Position numbers and translations under genes: made by a program. 64,000 nucleotides of DNA, taken from SURF-33 sp964598885. GTDB lineage: Bacteria > Desulfobacterota > Desulfobacteria > Desulfobacterales > Desulfosalsimonadaceae. The DNA lies in assembly GCA_964598885.1 (NCBI GenBank), contig CAZRES010000002.1, forward strand, positions 1 to 64,000, in the 5' to 3' direction. Below the pieces are notes generated by a model. That model was not told the DNA's origin. It saw only the letters and a program-made list of their open reading frames with translations, and ran no database searches. Positions 41,159 through 50,153 of this stretch are shown in pieces (position 1 is the stretch's first letter; every line of letters starts with the position of its first letter).

Positions 41159-43789
41159 TTATTCCGGTAAATGGCGGCGGTATCTCTGGAAGGTGTCCAC
41201 ATAAAAATCGATCTGTTCCTTGCTGTTTTCCGGTTCCGTGATGCCGTGGGTGGTGAAAAAGGTCACCGCGTTCTGGTAATTGATTCTGGTCAGAGCCTCG
41301 ATCCGTTCAATTTCTTTGCGTTTATACATCCGGTTGCCCAGTGCCTGTATTTTTCGCAGATAATTACGGGTTTCGGTGATGGGTTTCCGGGTGTATTTCA
41401 TGAAAAAATTGAGCACCACCCAATAGGATTCGAAATACGGCACCAGAAAGGCCGCGAACATGTTAAGTTTCCGAAAGCCCGTTGATGTCACGTTATATGT
41501 GTCCGGCAGGGTGGGATGGGGCATGATGATGGCGTCATTGATGAATGCCTTGAGGTTTTTGCGCACCGCGAAATCAACCGGCTGTTCCGGATCGAACACA
41601 AATTCGTTTTGAAACAGCTCTTTTAGGAATTTGTAGCTGGCGTGCAGATCTCCGGAGGAAAACTGGAAGGCATCGGTTTTTAAAATGGCCATGGCCGTAT
41701 AGGCCGCCGGCATGAAAAAGGTGACCCCGCTGTTTTTGTAATATTCCAGAGTGGGCCGCTTGGATTCGTTGATTTTAAAAAGAGGATTGGCCCGGGTTGA
41801 ATCGGAAAATTCCGAGGTGCTTTTTTCGATCACATTGTTTTGCACAAAAGCGTCCAGAACAAGATTAAATGCGGAGACCCGATCCATCAACAGCGTGTCG
41901 GCCAGATTGGCGTCCTGGGAAACCAGATAGGAGAGGTAGGTTTCGGCACGGCTCAGCACCTGCTTGTAATAAAAACGCTTGGGCGCGCTGTTTAAGATCA
42001 CGGCCGCAATGATGGCATGGGGCGTTACCACCGCCACGCGATTGATGGCGGCAAGAATCCGTTCTCCGAAATCAAAGCATATTTCCTTTTGCTGCGGCCT
42101 GGGCATCTCGGCAAACGGCTGCCGGAATTGGGAAAGATAGTCTTTGAGGGATATGGGCTCATGGAAATTCACATAGATCTTGCCGTATTTGCGTTTTAAA
42201 AATTTTCGGGCCCGGATGACGCTGATCAGATTTTCCGGTGTTTTTTTGCCCCCTTCCAATTCGTGAATATAGGCCTTTTCCTCCAGAACCCGGTCATATC
42301 CGACATAAATGGGCGCAAAATACATATTCTCCCACTGATTATTCACATACGCTTCCATTAAAAGGGAAAGGAATCCGATTTTTGGCATCAGTACCTTTCC
42401 GGTCCGGCTGCGGCCGCCTTCAATGAAGAACTTGACGTGGAATCCTTCATCCAGGATTTTTTGCAGATAGGCATTAAAGATCTTGGGATAAAGGATTTCG
42501 CCTTTAAACGAGCGGCGCAGGAAAAATGCGCCCCCACCCCGGAAAATAGGGCCCAGAGGCCAGAACGAAAGATTTTTACCGGCCGCGATCAGCGGACAGG
42601 GCATATTGTTGTTAAAAAACACATACGGCAGGATCAGATAGTCCAGATGGCTTTTATGGCAGGGGGCCAAAATCAGCGGACCCTTGCGGGAGATGCGTTT
42701 GAGGTGCTCCAGTCCGTCATAATCGATCACCATTCCGTCGAAAATATGTTTGAACATCCATCGAAGGGCGACATCGAGAAACCGGATCGTCTTGAGATTG
42801 TAGTTGGAGGCGATTTCATCCAGAAAGTCGGCCGCCTGTCCCTGCGCTTCGTGAATGGAAACATTTTGCTGGTTGGCATATTCAGCAATGGTCTTCTGCA
42901 GGGCGGGGTTGGTCAACAGTTCCTCCCGGATTTCCAGGCGGGACTTGAGCACGGGACCGGTAATACTTTGTCGGTGACGGTTGATCAGGGTCAGCATGTG
43001 TCGTCGAAGCATGACCGCCTGATTGCGCGAACTCAAATCCTGCATGTCGGGCCGGTTGATGAATTCGGTCAGCACAACCGGATCGCAGACTTCAATAAAA
43101 ATTTTTTTTGGGTTTTTAAACAGATTGAACAGCCGGCGGATTCTGCCCGGATTTTCAATGGTGCCCATCAACATATCGGCTAAGGAAAGCCTGGTGGTTT
43201 GGGGCGCCCGGCTGTAGAGAATAATCTGGGGTACAAACACGATGGGCCGGTCCATGGTTTTCTGGATGTCGATAAGATAATGGAGGGGATCGGGCTTTTC
43301 TTTGATGAACCGCCGGTAAAAGCCTTTTTTTTCCACCAGGGAGAGTAAAGCCGATTCTCCGGCCAGCAGTTTTTCGTGGATATAACCGCTTTTATAGGCA
43401 TTGGGCAGGGCCAGATGCTTGAGAAAGTGGTGGACGTGTGAAAAAATGATTTTAAAGAATCGGCGGGCCGGCTGCCAGAAGAAAAATTTATAATCAAAGC
43501 CGATGGAAGGATATGCAAGTCCCTCATTTCGATAGCGGGTGTGGAAAAAAAAGAATTCAAAATAACTTTTATATTTGTTGACGAACACGAGAACGGGCTG
43601 CTCTTCGGTCTCTTGTTTAAGTGCCGTTGTCTCTTCCGGAATCCGAATTCCGGAAAACACGAGCTTTAAGATGAATTGGGAGAGAAAGCCTGTATCCGGG
43701 GGAAGGTAACAGGCATAGTAATTTCGAACGCCTCTTAATTTATTTTTTATCCATCCGGTCAGGATGGCCATGACGGATGCGGATTTCAT
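41159..43789 (-). CDS. plsB: Glycerol-3-phosphate 1-O-acyltransferase
   Basis: Acylates sn-glycerol-3-phosphate from acyl-CoA or acyl-ACP, the first step of phospholipid synthesis. The acyltransferase blocks are textbook PlsB: APCHKSHLDYLIL (catalytic His/Asp), GAFFLRRSFKGE, FFIEGGRSRTGK and APIYVGYDRV. The 876-residue length sits at the upper end of the family, whose N-terminal region is long and variable. No good ribosome site is seen before the ATG; Met7 is an alternative. It heads the leftward plsB-MurU/AmgK-dapB-binding protein group. Such long PlsB are common in Proteobacteria and Desulfobacterota, and unlike the PlsX/PlsY route. Confidence 0.95.
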   Translation of the reverse strand: MKSASVMAILTGWIKNKLRGVRNYYACYLPPDTGFLSQFILKLVFSGIRIPEETTALKQETEEQPVLVFVNKYKSYFEFFFFHTRYRNEGLAYPSIGFDYKFFFWQPARRFFKIIFSHVHHFLKHLALPNAYKSGYIHEKLLAGESALLSLVEKKGFYRRFIKEKPDPLHYLIDIQKTMDRPIVFVPQIILYSRAPQTTRLSLADMLMGTIENPGRIRRLFNLFKNPKKIFIEVCDPVVLTEFINRPDMQDLSSRNQAVMLRRHMLTLINRHRQSITGPVLKSRLEIREELLTNPALQKTIAEYANQQNVSIHEAQGQAADFLDEIASNYNLKTIRFLDVALRWMFKHIFDGMVIDYDGLEHLKRISRKGPLILAPCHKSHLDYLILPYVFFNNNMPCPLIAAGKNLSFWPLGPIFRGGGAFFLRRSFKGEILYPKIFNAYLQKILDEGFHVKFFIEGGRSRTGKVLMPKIGFLSLLMEAYVNNQWENMYFAPIYVGYDRVLEEKAYIHELEGGKKTPENLISVIRARKFLKRKYGKIYVNFHEPISLKDYLSQFRQPFAEMPRPQQKEICFDFGERILAAINRVAVVTPHAIIAAVILNSAPKRFYYKQVLSRAETYLSYLVSQDANLADTLLMDRVSAFNLVLDAFVQNNVIEKSTSEFSDSTRANPLFKINESKRPTLEYYKNSGVTFFMPAAYTAMAILKTDAFQFSSGDLHASYKFLKELFQNEFVFDPEQPVDFAVRKNLKAFINDAIIMPHPTLPDTYNVTSTGFRKLNMFAAFLVPYFESYWVVLNFFMKYTRKPITETRNYLRKIQALGNRMYKRKEIERIEALTRINYQNAVTFFTTHGITEPENSKEQIDFYVDTFQRYRRHLPE

Positions 43790-44150
43790 TGCATGAGGTA
43801 TCCTGAAAGAAGTGCCTTTCCGTGAGTATTGGTCGTGTTAATTTCCCATACGATTCCCCGTCTGTTTCGTTGTATTCATGACCAGCGAAGCGGGGGAAGC
43901 TTCGGTGACAAAGCTAACAATTCAAGGGGACGTTTGCAAGGGGATAATCTCGGTCCGCCTAAACCCGAATCGCCGGACGCCCTCATCCGAAGAACGGGGG
44001 ATGGATTAAAATTTTGCCTTGCGTTGCAAAAACAGATGTGTTAACTGTCTATCCTACTTGTTATCGATAATCTGATCCTGATTCAGCTTAATTTATCACA
44101 TAGATTTCAGCACACATGAATGATTAATTTAAAGAGGAGGATTCGGCGTT
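43790..44150. other. Intergenic region plsB / small membrane protein (divergent)
   Basis: No gene was found. The stretch holds one short hairpin (CGAAGC at 43886-43891 with GCTTCG at 43899-43904) without a U-tract, and AT-rich sequence before the rightward gene. No clear -35/-10 pair could be assigned on either strand. Confidence 0.5.
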
Positions 44151-44432
44151 ATGAAAACTTTGATAGGTGGGGCGATTGCAGCCGTTCTTGGCGCGATATT
44201 CTTGGCGATATGGTGGAGTGCGTTTCTGCAGCTTCTGGCGGGCTCGATTCCGGTGTTGCTCCTCCTGGGCGGATGTTTGGCACTGTATCTGGGCTTTGAT
44301 GAATTAAAAGACACCTGGCAGAGGGAAAACGGCGTAGCCCCGGCGGAAATGGGCGCGGAATCCGATTTGGAAAAGTTTAAAAAAGAAAATGAAGAGCTGA
44401 AAAAAGAGTTGGATAATCTTAAATCCCAATAA
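44151..44432 (+). CDS. Small two-span membrane protein with C-terminal coiled coil
   Basis: The 93-residue product has two hydrophobic helices (about residues 4-24 and 28-47), a short linker and a highly charged C-terminal helix (DLEKFKKENEELKKELDNL) with heptad spacing typical of a coiled coil. It may anchor a small complex or lipid-protein assembly at the inner membrane; the family is not recognised. GAGGAGG lies about ten bases before the ATG and a strong terminator follows about 25 bp after the stop, so it is an independent single-gene unit between two leftward genes. Confidence 0.7.
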   Translation: MKTLIGGAIAAVLGAIFLAIWWSAFLQLLAGSIPVLLLLGGCLALYLGFDELKDTWQRENGVAPAEMGAESDLEKFKKENEELKKELDNLKSQ

Positions 44433-44457
44433 ATTTTATTTTTCATATACAGTGATG

Positions 44458-44493
44458 AAAACCCCTGAGGGCTCTGCTTTCAGGGGTTTTTTT
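44458..44493 (+). terminator. Intrinsic terminator after the small membrane protein gene
   Basis: Eleven-base arms AAAACCCCTGA (44458-44468) and TCAGGGGTTTT (44480-44490) with an 11-base loop, followed by more T. The A-rich left arm also allows termination of the convergent namZ-like gene, which ends at 44504. Confidence 0.9.
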
Positions 44494-44503
44494 GTGATGG
44501 ACT

Positions 44504-45679
44504 TCATGTATACAAATAATAAGGCTGGGACCGCAAAATGAAATCTGCTGTCTGATCCTTCCAGTCTTTCCGGATGGAGGCAATGGACTCGAAGGCTTCG
44601 ATCCGCATCCGGATCATGGAATCACCGGCGATCAGATCAAAGGGAAGCTTTTTTTGTTCATATTCATACGGCGGAGGTTTCCATTCAAACCGGTCCCCGT
44701 GATGGTAAAGGATTGCCTGTAACAGGATCAGCGACACGCTGTAGGGATCGTAGATAAGGGGATCGGTAACATGGATATGGAATCCCCGGCATGGCTGTCC
44801 CTGCCATTTATGGGCCGTGGGCTCAAACACCACGGGCCGGAGCACGCATCCGGCCGTTTGTTCCCGTTGAACGAAGGCGGCGATTTTATCCGTATCCAGA
44901 AAGGGGGCCCCGAACATTTCAAAGGGAAGCGTGGTGCCCCGCCCCTCGGAAATATTGGTGCCTTCCCAGATCACCTGGCCGGGATAGACCACCGCGGACG
45001 CCGGCGTCGGCAGATTCGGCGAGGGCGGAACCCAGGGAAGACCGGTATCCGTGAAATACATGCGTCGTCGCCAGCCTTTCATCGGAATGATTTCCAGCGG
45101 ACATCCGATTTTAAATTCCGTATTTATAAATGAAGCGTATTCGCCGGTGGTCATCCCGTGGCGCATGGGAAGGGGATACCGGCCTACAAAGGAGCGGAAA
45201 TCCGGCGAAAGGCAATTGCCTTCCACCTGGGTTCCGCCAACGGGATTAGGCCGATCCAGCACCGCCACTTGCCGGCCGGTTTTTGCCGCTTGCTCCATGC
45301 AATAGGAAAGGGTGGAGAAAAAGGTGTACACCCGGGTTCCCACATCCTGGAGATCCACCAACAGGACATCGATGCTGTCCAGCATCTCCGGGGTCGGTTG
45401 GCGGGTTTTGCCGTAGAGGCTGAAAACAGGGACGCGAAGCACCGGATCGACGATATCGCCGGATTCAATCATGTTATCCTGTTTTTCGGCGTAAAATCCG
45501 TGCTGAGGAGAAAACAGGGCGGTCAACTGGCCGGGAAAGACGGCGTTGATTAGATCGCGGGCATGGCGATATCCCGGGTCCACGGACGCGGGGTTGCAAA
45601 GCAGGCCCAGACGCTTGTCGCGAAGATTCGGTGCGGGAGAATCAATCAGCCGTTGTAGTCCGGTTGTTACGGTTGTCAT
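44504..45679 (-). CDS. Exo-beta-N-acetylmuramidase family protein (NamZ-like, DUF1343)
   Basis: DUF1343 proteins, with NamZ of Bacillus subtilis as founder, cleave MurNAc from the non-reducing end of murein glycans. The family core is visible: GLLCNPASVDPGYRHARDL, FSPQHGFYAEKQDNM, FSLYGKTRQPT, VDLQDVGTRVYTFFSTLSY, VLDRPNPVGG and EGTNISEGRGTTLPFE. No signal peptide or lipobox precedes the domain, so the enzyme seems cytoplasmic, implying muropeptide import or a lysate substrate; this is unusual for NamZ. At 391 residues the length fits. The released MurNAc would be the natural substrate of the MurU/AmgK-type fusion a few kilobases away, so the two may form a salvage route. It is a single-gene unit with a weak GAGG ribosome site. 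Confidence 0.85.
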   Translation of the reverse strand: MTTVTTGLQRLIDSPAPNLRDKRLGLLCNPASVDPGYRHARDLINAVFPGQLTALFSPQHGFYAEKQDNMIESGDIVDPVLRVPVFSLYGKTRQPTPEMLDSIDVLLVDLQDVGTRVYTFFSTLSYCMEQAAKTGRQVAVLDRPNPVGGTQVEGNCLSPDFRSFVGRYPLPMRHGMTTGEYASFINTEFKIGCPLEIIPMKGWRRRMYFTDTGLPWVPPSPNLPTPASAVVYPGQVIWEGTNISEGRGTTLPFEMFGAPFLDTDKIAAFVQREQTAGCVLRPVVFEPTAHKWQGQPCRGFHIHVTDPLIYDPYSVSLILLQAILYHHGDRFEWKPPPYEYEQKKLPFDLIAGDSMIRMRIEAFESIASIRKDWKDQTADFILRSQPYYLYT

Positions 45680-46158
45680 ATGATGCCTCGATTTTTTTGG
45701 TATTTATTGGTGCTTGGTGTTCCAATGAAAAAGCGGATGTTTTTTTTAGGTTGTTTCATCCGGGGATACCACGCCGTGAGAGCCCGGATTTTAGGAGTTG
45801 GAGATACCGGCTTATTTTTCTGTCAGGGGTATTCCTACATTTATCCCAACCGCTCGAATTCGTATCACAAATATCATGGGTTCATAAAATGAAAACTAAA
45901 ATGATATGAAAATGTCAAAATTGGATGAGAAATTGAGAAATTTTAAGAAAAAAAGAGTATGCGTAATCGACAATTATGCGGCCTCCGGAAAAAGAGCCCG
46001 CCAAAGCCGCTTATTTCCATTGGATTTTGATAGGTCGGGCATTTTCTATATTTTTAAGTAAGTTAAAATTGATTTTTCATAGAATGTGTATTGAATCAGG
46101 CAGATATATTTTGTTAACAAGTCGGCAGGCCATTTCCCAATGCGGGAGCTTTTATGGT
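45680..46158. other. AT-rich intergenic region upstream of the dnaA promoter
   Basis: No gene was supported. I looked for DnaA boxes (TTATCCACA and close variants) and found only weak one- or two-mismatch matches such as TTATCCCAA near 45840, and no cluster. It is therefore unlikely to be the origin, although an AT-rich stretch near 45890-45960 and 46040-46110 is visible. Confidence 0.5.
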
Positions 46159-46187
46159 TTGACGGATGGTCACGGGTGACTTATAAG
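46159..46187 (+). promoter_or_regulatory. Promoter of the dnaA-like gene with an inverted repeat in the spacer
   Basis: TTGACG (46159-46164) and TATAAG (46182-46187) are separated by exactly 17 bases. The spacer holds GTCAC-GG-GTGAC (46169-46180), a short inverted repeat that could be an operator. The predicted leader to the start codon is about 190 bases and shows no gene. Confidence 0.6.
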
Positions 46188-46383
46188 GAAGGCCATCTTC
46201 GTTTTTGCTTTTTTCAAGATCGACCGTCAGGCATGATTTTGAAAAAAGCGAGCATCTTCCGTCCAACATGTATCAACTGCATGCAAGTGTCGCTGAAGTC
46301 TTTTTAACCGATTTTAACTACTGCAACAAGTCGATTTTTCAAGGTCAGGTTGCTTTTTCGTGTCAGCTTGAGGATGTGTCTCT

Positions 46384-47742
46384 ATGGAATCAGTATGGGA
46401 AAAAGTAAAGGCTTCGATCAGGGAAAACACGCCCCCGCACGCATACCATATGTGGATTGAACCATTAAAGTTCATCAAAAGCACCGGTGACCGGATGGTG
46501 CTGGCCTGTCCGAACAGCTTTATCAAAAAGCGGATTATCGAGCATTTTGGCGATATGATCCAAAAGGAGATCCATCGTGTAGCGGGACCGGTGAATTATT
46601 TGCTGGAAGTAACCTGCGGCAATGGAAACGGCGGTGCAAAACCGTTCCGTTCCAGACACGAGTTCCAGGACCGGCAGTTGCTGCTTCCGAAAATCAATCG
46701 ACCCAAAAATGGCCGGATGCTCCGAAGGGATTTTACCTTCGATCGGTTCGTGGTGGGAAAGAACTGTGAATTCGCCTATGCTGCCTCTCTTTCCCTGGCA
46801 TCCCAGAAAAGTCCTTCCCAGAATGCGTTGTTTCTGCTGTCTCCGATCGGCATGGGAAAAAGTCATCTCGCCCAGGCCGCCGGTCATCAGATTCTTTCCA
46901 TGTTTCCCGATGAACGCGTTTTTTATATTACCGCGGAAGATTTTACCAATGAAATGGTGGCAGCCTTTAAAAACAAAAACATCGGTGAATTTAAAAATCG
47001 TTATCGAAGCTGCTGCGATGTCCTGCTGCTCGAAGATATTCACCTGCTTTCCAACCGTACCCGCACCCAGGAGGAACTGGCTCTGATTTTGGATGATCTG
47101 TATGAATCCGGCAGGAAAATCATTTATTCCAGCAACACGCCCTTGGCGTCCATTCCGAAGATGACGGAAAAGTTAAAATCGCGCATCGCCCAGAGTCTGA
47201 TTTCCGAAATCGAGCCTCCGGATTTTCGGACCCGGGTTCGGATTTTACAATATAAGGCCAGAGAGAGATCCATTCGTATATCCGATGATATTCTGGAATA
47301 TATCGCCGGCCTGTTGACCGATAATGTTCGTATGCTCGAGAGCGGACTGATGGGCGTGGCGACAAAGTCCTGCCTTCTGGGCGTGCCGGTGGATCTCCAT
47401 CTGGCGGAAAGTGTGGTCCGCAACATCGCCAATACCCAAAAAACCATCAATCTGGATCTCATTAAAAAGACGGTTTGTGCCGAATTTAATATTTCCGTTA
47501 AGGATATCGAATCCGTCTCGCGCAAGCAGATTCATGTCAGGCCTCGTCAAATCGCCATGTTTCTTTCGCGTCGCCATACGGATCAGCCGATTCAGGTCAT
47601 CGGTCAAAGCTTTCGGCGCTATCATGCCACGGTGATTCACGCCATTAACGCCGTGGAAAAAGAGATGCGCTTGAAAGGCGAGCTTTATCGCCAGGTAGAA
47701 ATTATTGAAGGGAAACTGTTAAACGGAAAAGGAAAAGCTTGA
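46384..47742 (+). CDS. dnaA: DnaA-family replication initiator, divergent (possible paralogue)
   Basis: All four DnaA domains are recognisable: N-terminal ESVWEKVKASIREN-like region, linker, AAA+ core with Walker A SPIGMGKS (residues 153-160, Ser in place of the usual Thr), Walker B LLLEDIHLL and sensor region, and domain IV with ISVKDIESVSRKQ and RPRQIAMFLSRRH. The DnaA signature near the end reads IGQSFRRYHATVIHAI, departing from the canonical FGGRDHTTV by losing the Gly/Asp pattern, and LKSRIAQSL replaces LRSRFEWGL. No dnaN or gyrB follows; a GlcD-like gene overlaps its stop instead. It may be the primary DnaA of a lineage with scattered origin genes, or a second paralogue. GAGG lies about ten bases ahead of the ATG. 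Confidence 0.88.
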   Translation: MESVWEKVKASIRENTPPHAYHMWIEPLKFIKSTGDRMVLACPNSFIKKRIIEHFGDMIQKEIHRVAGPVNYLLEVTCGNGNGGAKPFRSRHEFQDRQLLLPKINRPKNGRMLRRDFTFDRFVVGKNCEFAYAASLSLASQKSPSQNALFLLSPIGMGKSHLAQAAGHQILSMFPDERVFYITAEDFTNEMVAAFKNKNIGEFKNRYRSCCDVLLLEDIHLLSNRTRTQEELALILDDLYESGRKIIYSSNTPLASIPKMTEKLKSRIAQSLISEIEPPDFRTRVRILQYKARERSIRISDDILEYIAGLLTDNVRMLESGLMGVATKSCLLGVPVDLHLAESVVRNIANTQKTINLDLIKKTVCAEFNISVKDIESVSRKQIHVRPRQIAMFLSRRHTDQPIQVIGQSFRRYHATVIHAINAVEKEMRLKGELYRQVEIIEGKLLNGKGKA

Positions 47743-49136
47743 ACGGTCTTTCCCCATCTGTCGTCGCCAAAATCGAAAAGATCGTCGGCCGGGACCACCT
47801 GTGCCGCGACAAAGAAGACCTGCTTTGCTATGCATTTGATGCCACAAAGACGGTGGCTATCCCGGAGGCGGTGATATTTCCGGGTGATGCCCGGCAGGTC
47901 AGTGAAATCCTGAAACTGGCCAATCAGTATGGTTTTTCCGTAACCCCCCGGGGCGCCGGGTCGGGGATGACAGGCGGCGCCGTTCCAGTGCGCAACGGCG
48001 TTGTGCTGGCCATGTCGCGGTTTAGCAGGATTCTTTCCATTGATCGGGACAATCTGATTGCCCGGGCGGAACCGGGGGTGGTCACCGGCGTGTTTCAGAA
48101 AGCCGTGGAACAGGAAGGGCTTTTTTATCCGCCGGATCCGTCCAGTTCGGATTTTTCGACGCTCGGGGGAAACGCGGCCGAATGCGCCGGCGGTCCCAGG
48201 GCCGTCAAGTACGGGGTGACCCGGGATTATGTGTTGGGGATGACGGTGGTCCTGCCCACCAGCGAGATTATCCGTACCGGCGTTCAGACCGTAAAGGGAG
48301 TTGTGGGTTATGACCTGACCCGTCTCATGGTCGGATCCGAGGGAACCCTGGGGGTAATTACGGAACTGACCCTGCGCCTGCTGCCGAAACCGGAAACGGT
48401 GCGGACCGTAATGGCGGTATATGACCGGATCAAAGCAGCGACCGAAACCGTTTCCGAAATCATCCGCCGGGGAATCATTCCCAGAACCATCGAATTCATG
48501 GATAACGCGTCTATCCGATGCGCGGAGGCCTATGCGAAATCGGGCTTTCCCCTTGACGCCGAGGCTCTGCTGATTATTGAAGTTGACGGCGGCGCGGCCG
48601 AAACCGAACAGGCCCTTTCGGCGGTGGAATCCATCTGCCGGCAATTCGGGGTGAGGGAGATGAAAATCGCCGAAACCGCGCAAGAGGCCCGGAACATCTG
48701 GAAGACCCGGAAATCGGTTTCACCGGCTTTGTACCGGTATGGTCCGGACAAGATCAACGAAGATATCGTGGTGCCCCGCAACCGGATTCCGGACGTGGTT
48801 TCGCGAATTCAGGAGTTAAGCCGGCAGACCGGGCTGACCATGGTTTGCTTCGGCCATGCCGGAGACGGCAATATCCATTTTAACGTCATGGCCGATAAAA
48901 CCAACGCGGTTCAATGGGAAAAAGCCCTGGGGGCGGTGGGCGATATTTTTGATTACACCCTGGACCTGGGCGGCACCCTGTCCGGCGAACACGGAGTCGG
49001 CATAACCAAGTCGGCATATATCGGGAAAGAAATTCCGGACGAGGCCCTGCGCCTGATGCGGCGGATCAAAAACGCGTTTGATCCTAAAGGGATCCTAAAT
49101 CCCGGCAAGATTTTTGAGGATGTTATTGCAGTTTAA
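47739..49136 (+). CDS. FAD-linked oxidase, glycolate/D-lactate dehydrogenase (GlcD) type
   Basis: A 2-hydroxyacid dehydrogenase with a PCMH-type FAD domain (PRGAGSGMTGGAVPVRNGVV, YPPDPSSSDFSTLGGNAAECAGGPRAVKYG) and the GlcD-type C-terminal cap with FGHAGDGNIHFN and GGTLSGEHGVGITK. Members oxidise D-lactate, glycolate or similar acids, usually with an FeS partner; no such partner is adjacent, so electrons may pass to a protein encoded elsewhere. The start is a TTG whose last two bases overlap the dnaA stop (TTGA), with AAAAGGA upstream, so the gene is translationally coupled to the dnaA-like gene. That link is unusual and may be incidental. The larB/larC pair in the window (lactate racemase cofactor) fits a lactate theme loosely. 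Confidence 0.9.
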   Translation: MNGLSPSVVAKIEKIVGRDHLCRDKEDLLCYAFDATKTVAIPEAVIFPGDARQVSEILKLANQYGFSVTPRGAGSGMTGGAVPVRNGVVLAMSRFSRILSIDRDNLIARAEPGVVTGVFQKAVEQEGLFYPPDPSSSDFSTLGGNAAECAGGPRAVKYGVTRDYVLGMTVVLPTSEIIRTGVQTVKGVVGYDLTRLMVGSEGTLGVITELTLRLLPKPETVRTVMAVYDRIKAATETVSEIIRRGIIPRTIEFMDNASIRCAEAYAKSGFPLDAEALLIIEVDGGAAETEQALSAVESICRQFGVREMKIAETAQEARNIWKTRKSVSPALYRYGPDKINEDIVVPRNRIPDVVSRIQELSRQTGLTMVCFGHAGDGNIHFNVMADKTNAVQWEKALGAVGDIFDYTLDLGGTLSGEHGVGITKSAYIGKEIPDEALRLMRRIKNAFDPKGILNPGKIFEDVIAV

Positions 49137-49317
49137 GGTGAATCTCATCGGCCGCCATCATATCTTCCATCTGTTCGATGCGCATCTGATCCTGCTGTTC
49201 GATGGCACATCGGAGTCGAAGAGCACAGTATTTTCGACAGACGGTATCCGCCAGATTGAAATCTCCATAACAGTCTAGGTAATGATCCATTAATTTTATT
49301 TTCAGCAAGTCAACCAT
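49123..49317 (-). CDS. Small four-Cys protein, unknown function
   Basis: The predicted 64-residue protein contains four cysteines in HYLDCYGDF and VCRKYCALRLRCAIEQ, a spacing (C-x11-C-x3-C-x5-C) that could bind zinc or an FeS cluster, followed by an acidic Met-rich tail (QMEDMMAADEIHL). No family is recognised, but it lies two bases after suhB, in phase with that operon, and its 3' end overlaps glcD by 14 bp. It is the final gene of the long leftward rpsF operon. The lack of stop codons plus the operon setting supports a real gene. Confidence 0.6.
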   Translation of the reverse strand: MVDLLKIKLMDHYLDCYGDFNLADTVCRKYCALRLRCAIEQQDQMRIEQMEDMMAADEIHLKLQ

Positions 49318-49319
49318 TT

Positions 49320-50105
49320 TTATATCTTAATCTCCAGTATGGATTGAAGTTCGTTATGAACATGGCCGTTAGTGGCCAGAATTTCCGGTTTGTCCACCGT
49401 ATAGGGCTGTCCCGAAAAATCGGTGACCATACCCCCCGCCTCGGCGGCAATCAGCATCCCGGCCGCCGTGTCCCAGGGTTTGAGATGTTCTTCCCAGAAA
49501 CCATCAAAACGGCCGCAGGCCACAAAACATAAATCCAGCGCCGCCGAACCCAGCCGGCGGATACCCCGGGCCGCTGTCAGACAGGCGGCAAACCGGTGCA
49601 TGGCACCGGCCATGATCTGATCCACATCATACGGAAAGCCCGTCACCAAAAGAGCCTCTCCGATGGTTTTGCGCTCCGAGACCGAGATGGATGTCCCGTT
49701 TAAGAACGCTCCCTGTCCCCGGATGGCGGTGAATAATTCTCCGGATGCCGGGTTTAAGACCAGACCCACCATGATGTCGTCGTCAACGGCAAAACCGATG
49801 GAAATGGAAAAAATGGGGATCTGATAAGCATAATTGGTGGTGCCGTCCAGCGGGTCGATGATCCAGCGATACGATGACCGTCCGGTTTGGTGGATGCCGC
49901 TTTCCTCGGCAAGGATATCATGATCCGGAAATTTGGATCGGATGGTGGCGATGATCTGTTTTTCCGAGGCGACATCCGCTTCGGTCACCAGATCATCCGG
50001 GCCTTTTTTGCTGATTTCCGGCAATTTTCCGAAAAACCGGTTCAGGATGGCCGCACTTTCATAGGCCGCGCCAATGGCGACATTTTTGATATAATTTAAA
50101 TCCAT
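49320..50105 (-). CDS. suhB: Inositol monophosphatase family protein
   Basis: A magnesium- and lithium-sensitive phosphatase of the IMPase family, in E. coli SuhB also a ribosomal RNA transcription factor. The metal sites are complete: EADVASEKQI, ILAEESG, WIIDPLDGTTNYAY and KPWDTAAGMLIAAEAGG. The 261-residue length fits. Being in the ribosomal/dnaB/hflX operon, the SuhB role in transcription antitermination or translation is at least as likely as a metabolic one. It follows hflX by about 48 bp. Confidence 0.93.
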   Translation of the reverse strand: MDLNYIKNVAIGAAYESAAILNRFFGKLPEISKKGPDDLVTEADVASEKQIIATIRSKFPDHDILAEESGIHQTGRSSYRWIIDPLDGTTNYAYQIPIFSISIGFAVDDDIMVGLVLNPASGELFTAIRGQGAFLNGTSISVSERKTIGEALLVTGFPYDVDQIMAGAMHRFAACLTAARGIRRLGSAALDLCFVACGRFDGFWEEHLKPWDTAAGMLIAAEAGGMVTDFSGQPYTVDKPEILATNGHVHNELQSILEIKI

Positions 50106-50153
50106 GCTTACCTCAGCTTCTGGTTATATCAGAAGAAACCGGCGCGTCAATAT

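Noticed and set aside
46384..47742. The region upstream of the dnaA-like gene as a chromosomal origin.
   Set aside because: No cluster of DnaA boxes was found; only single weak matches. dnaN and gyrB are not adjacent.
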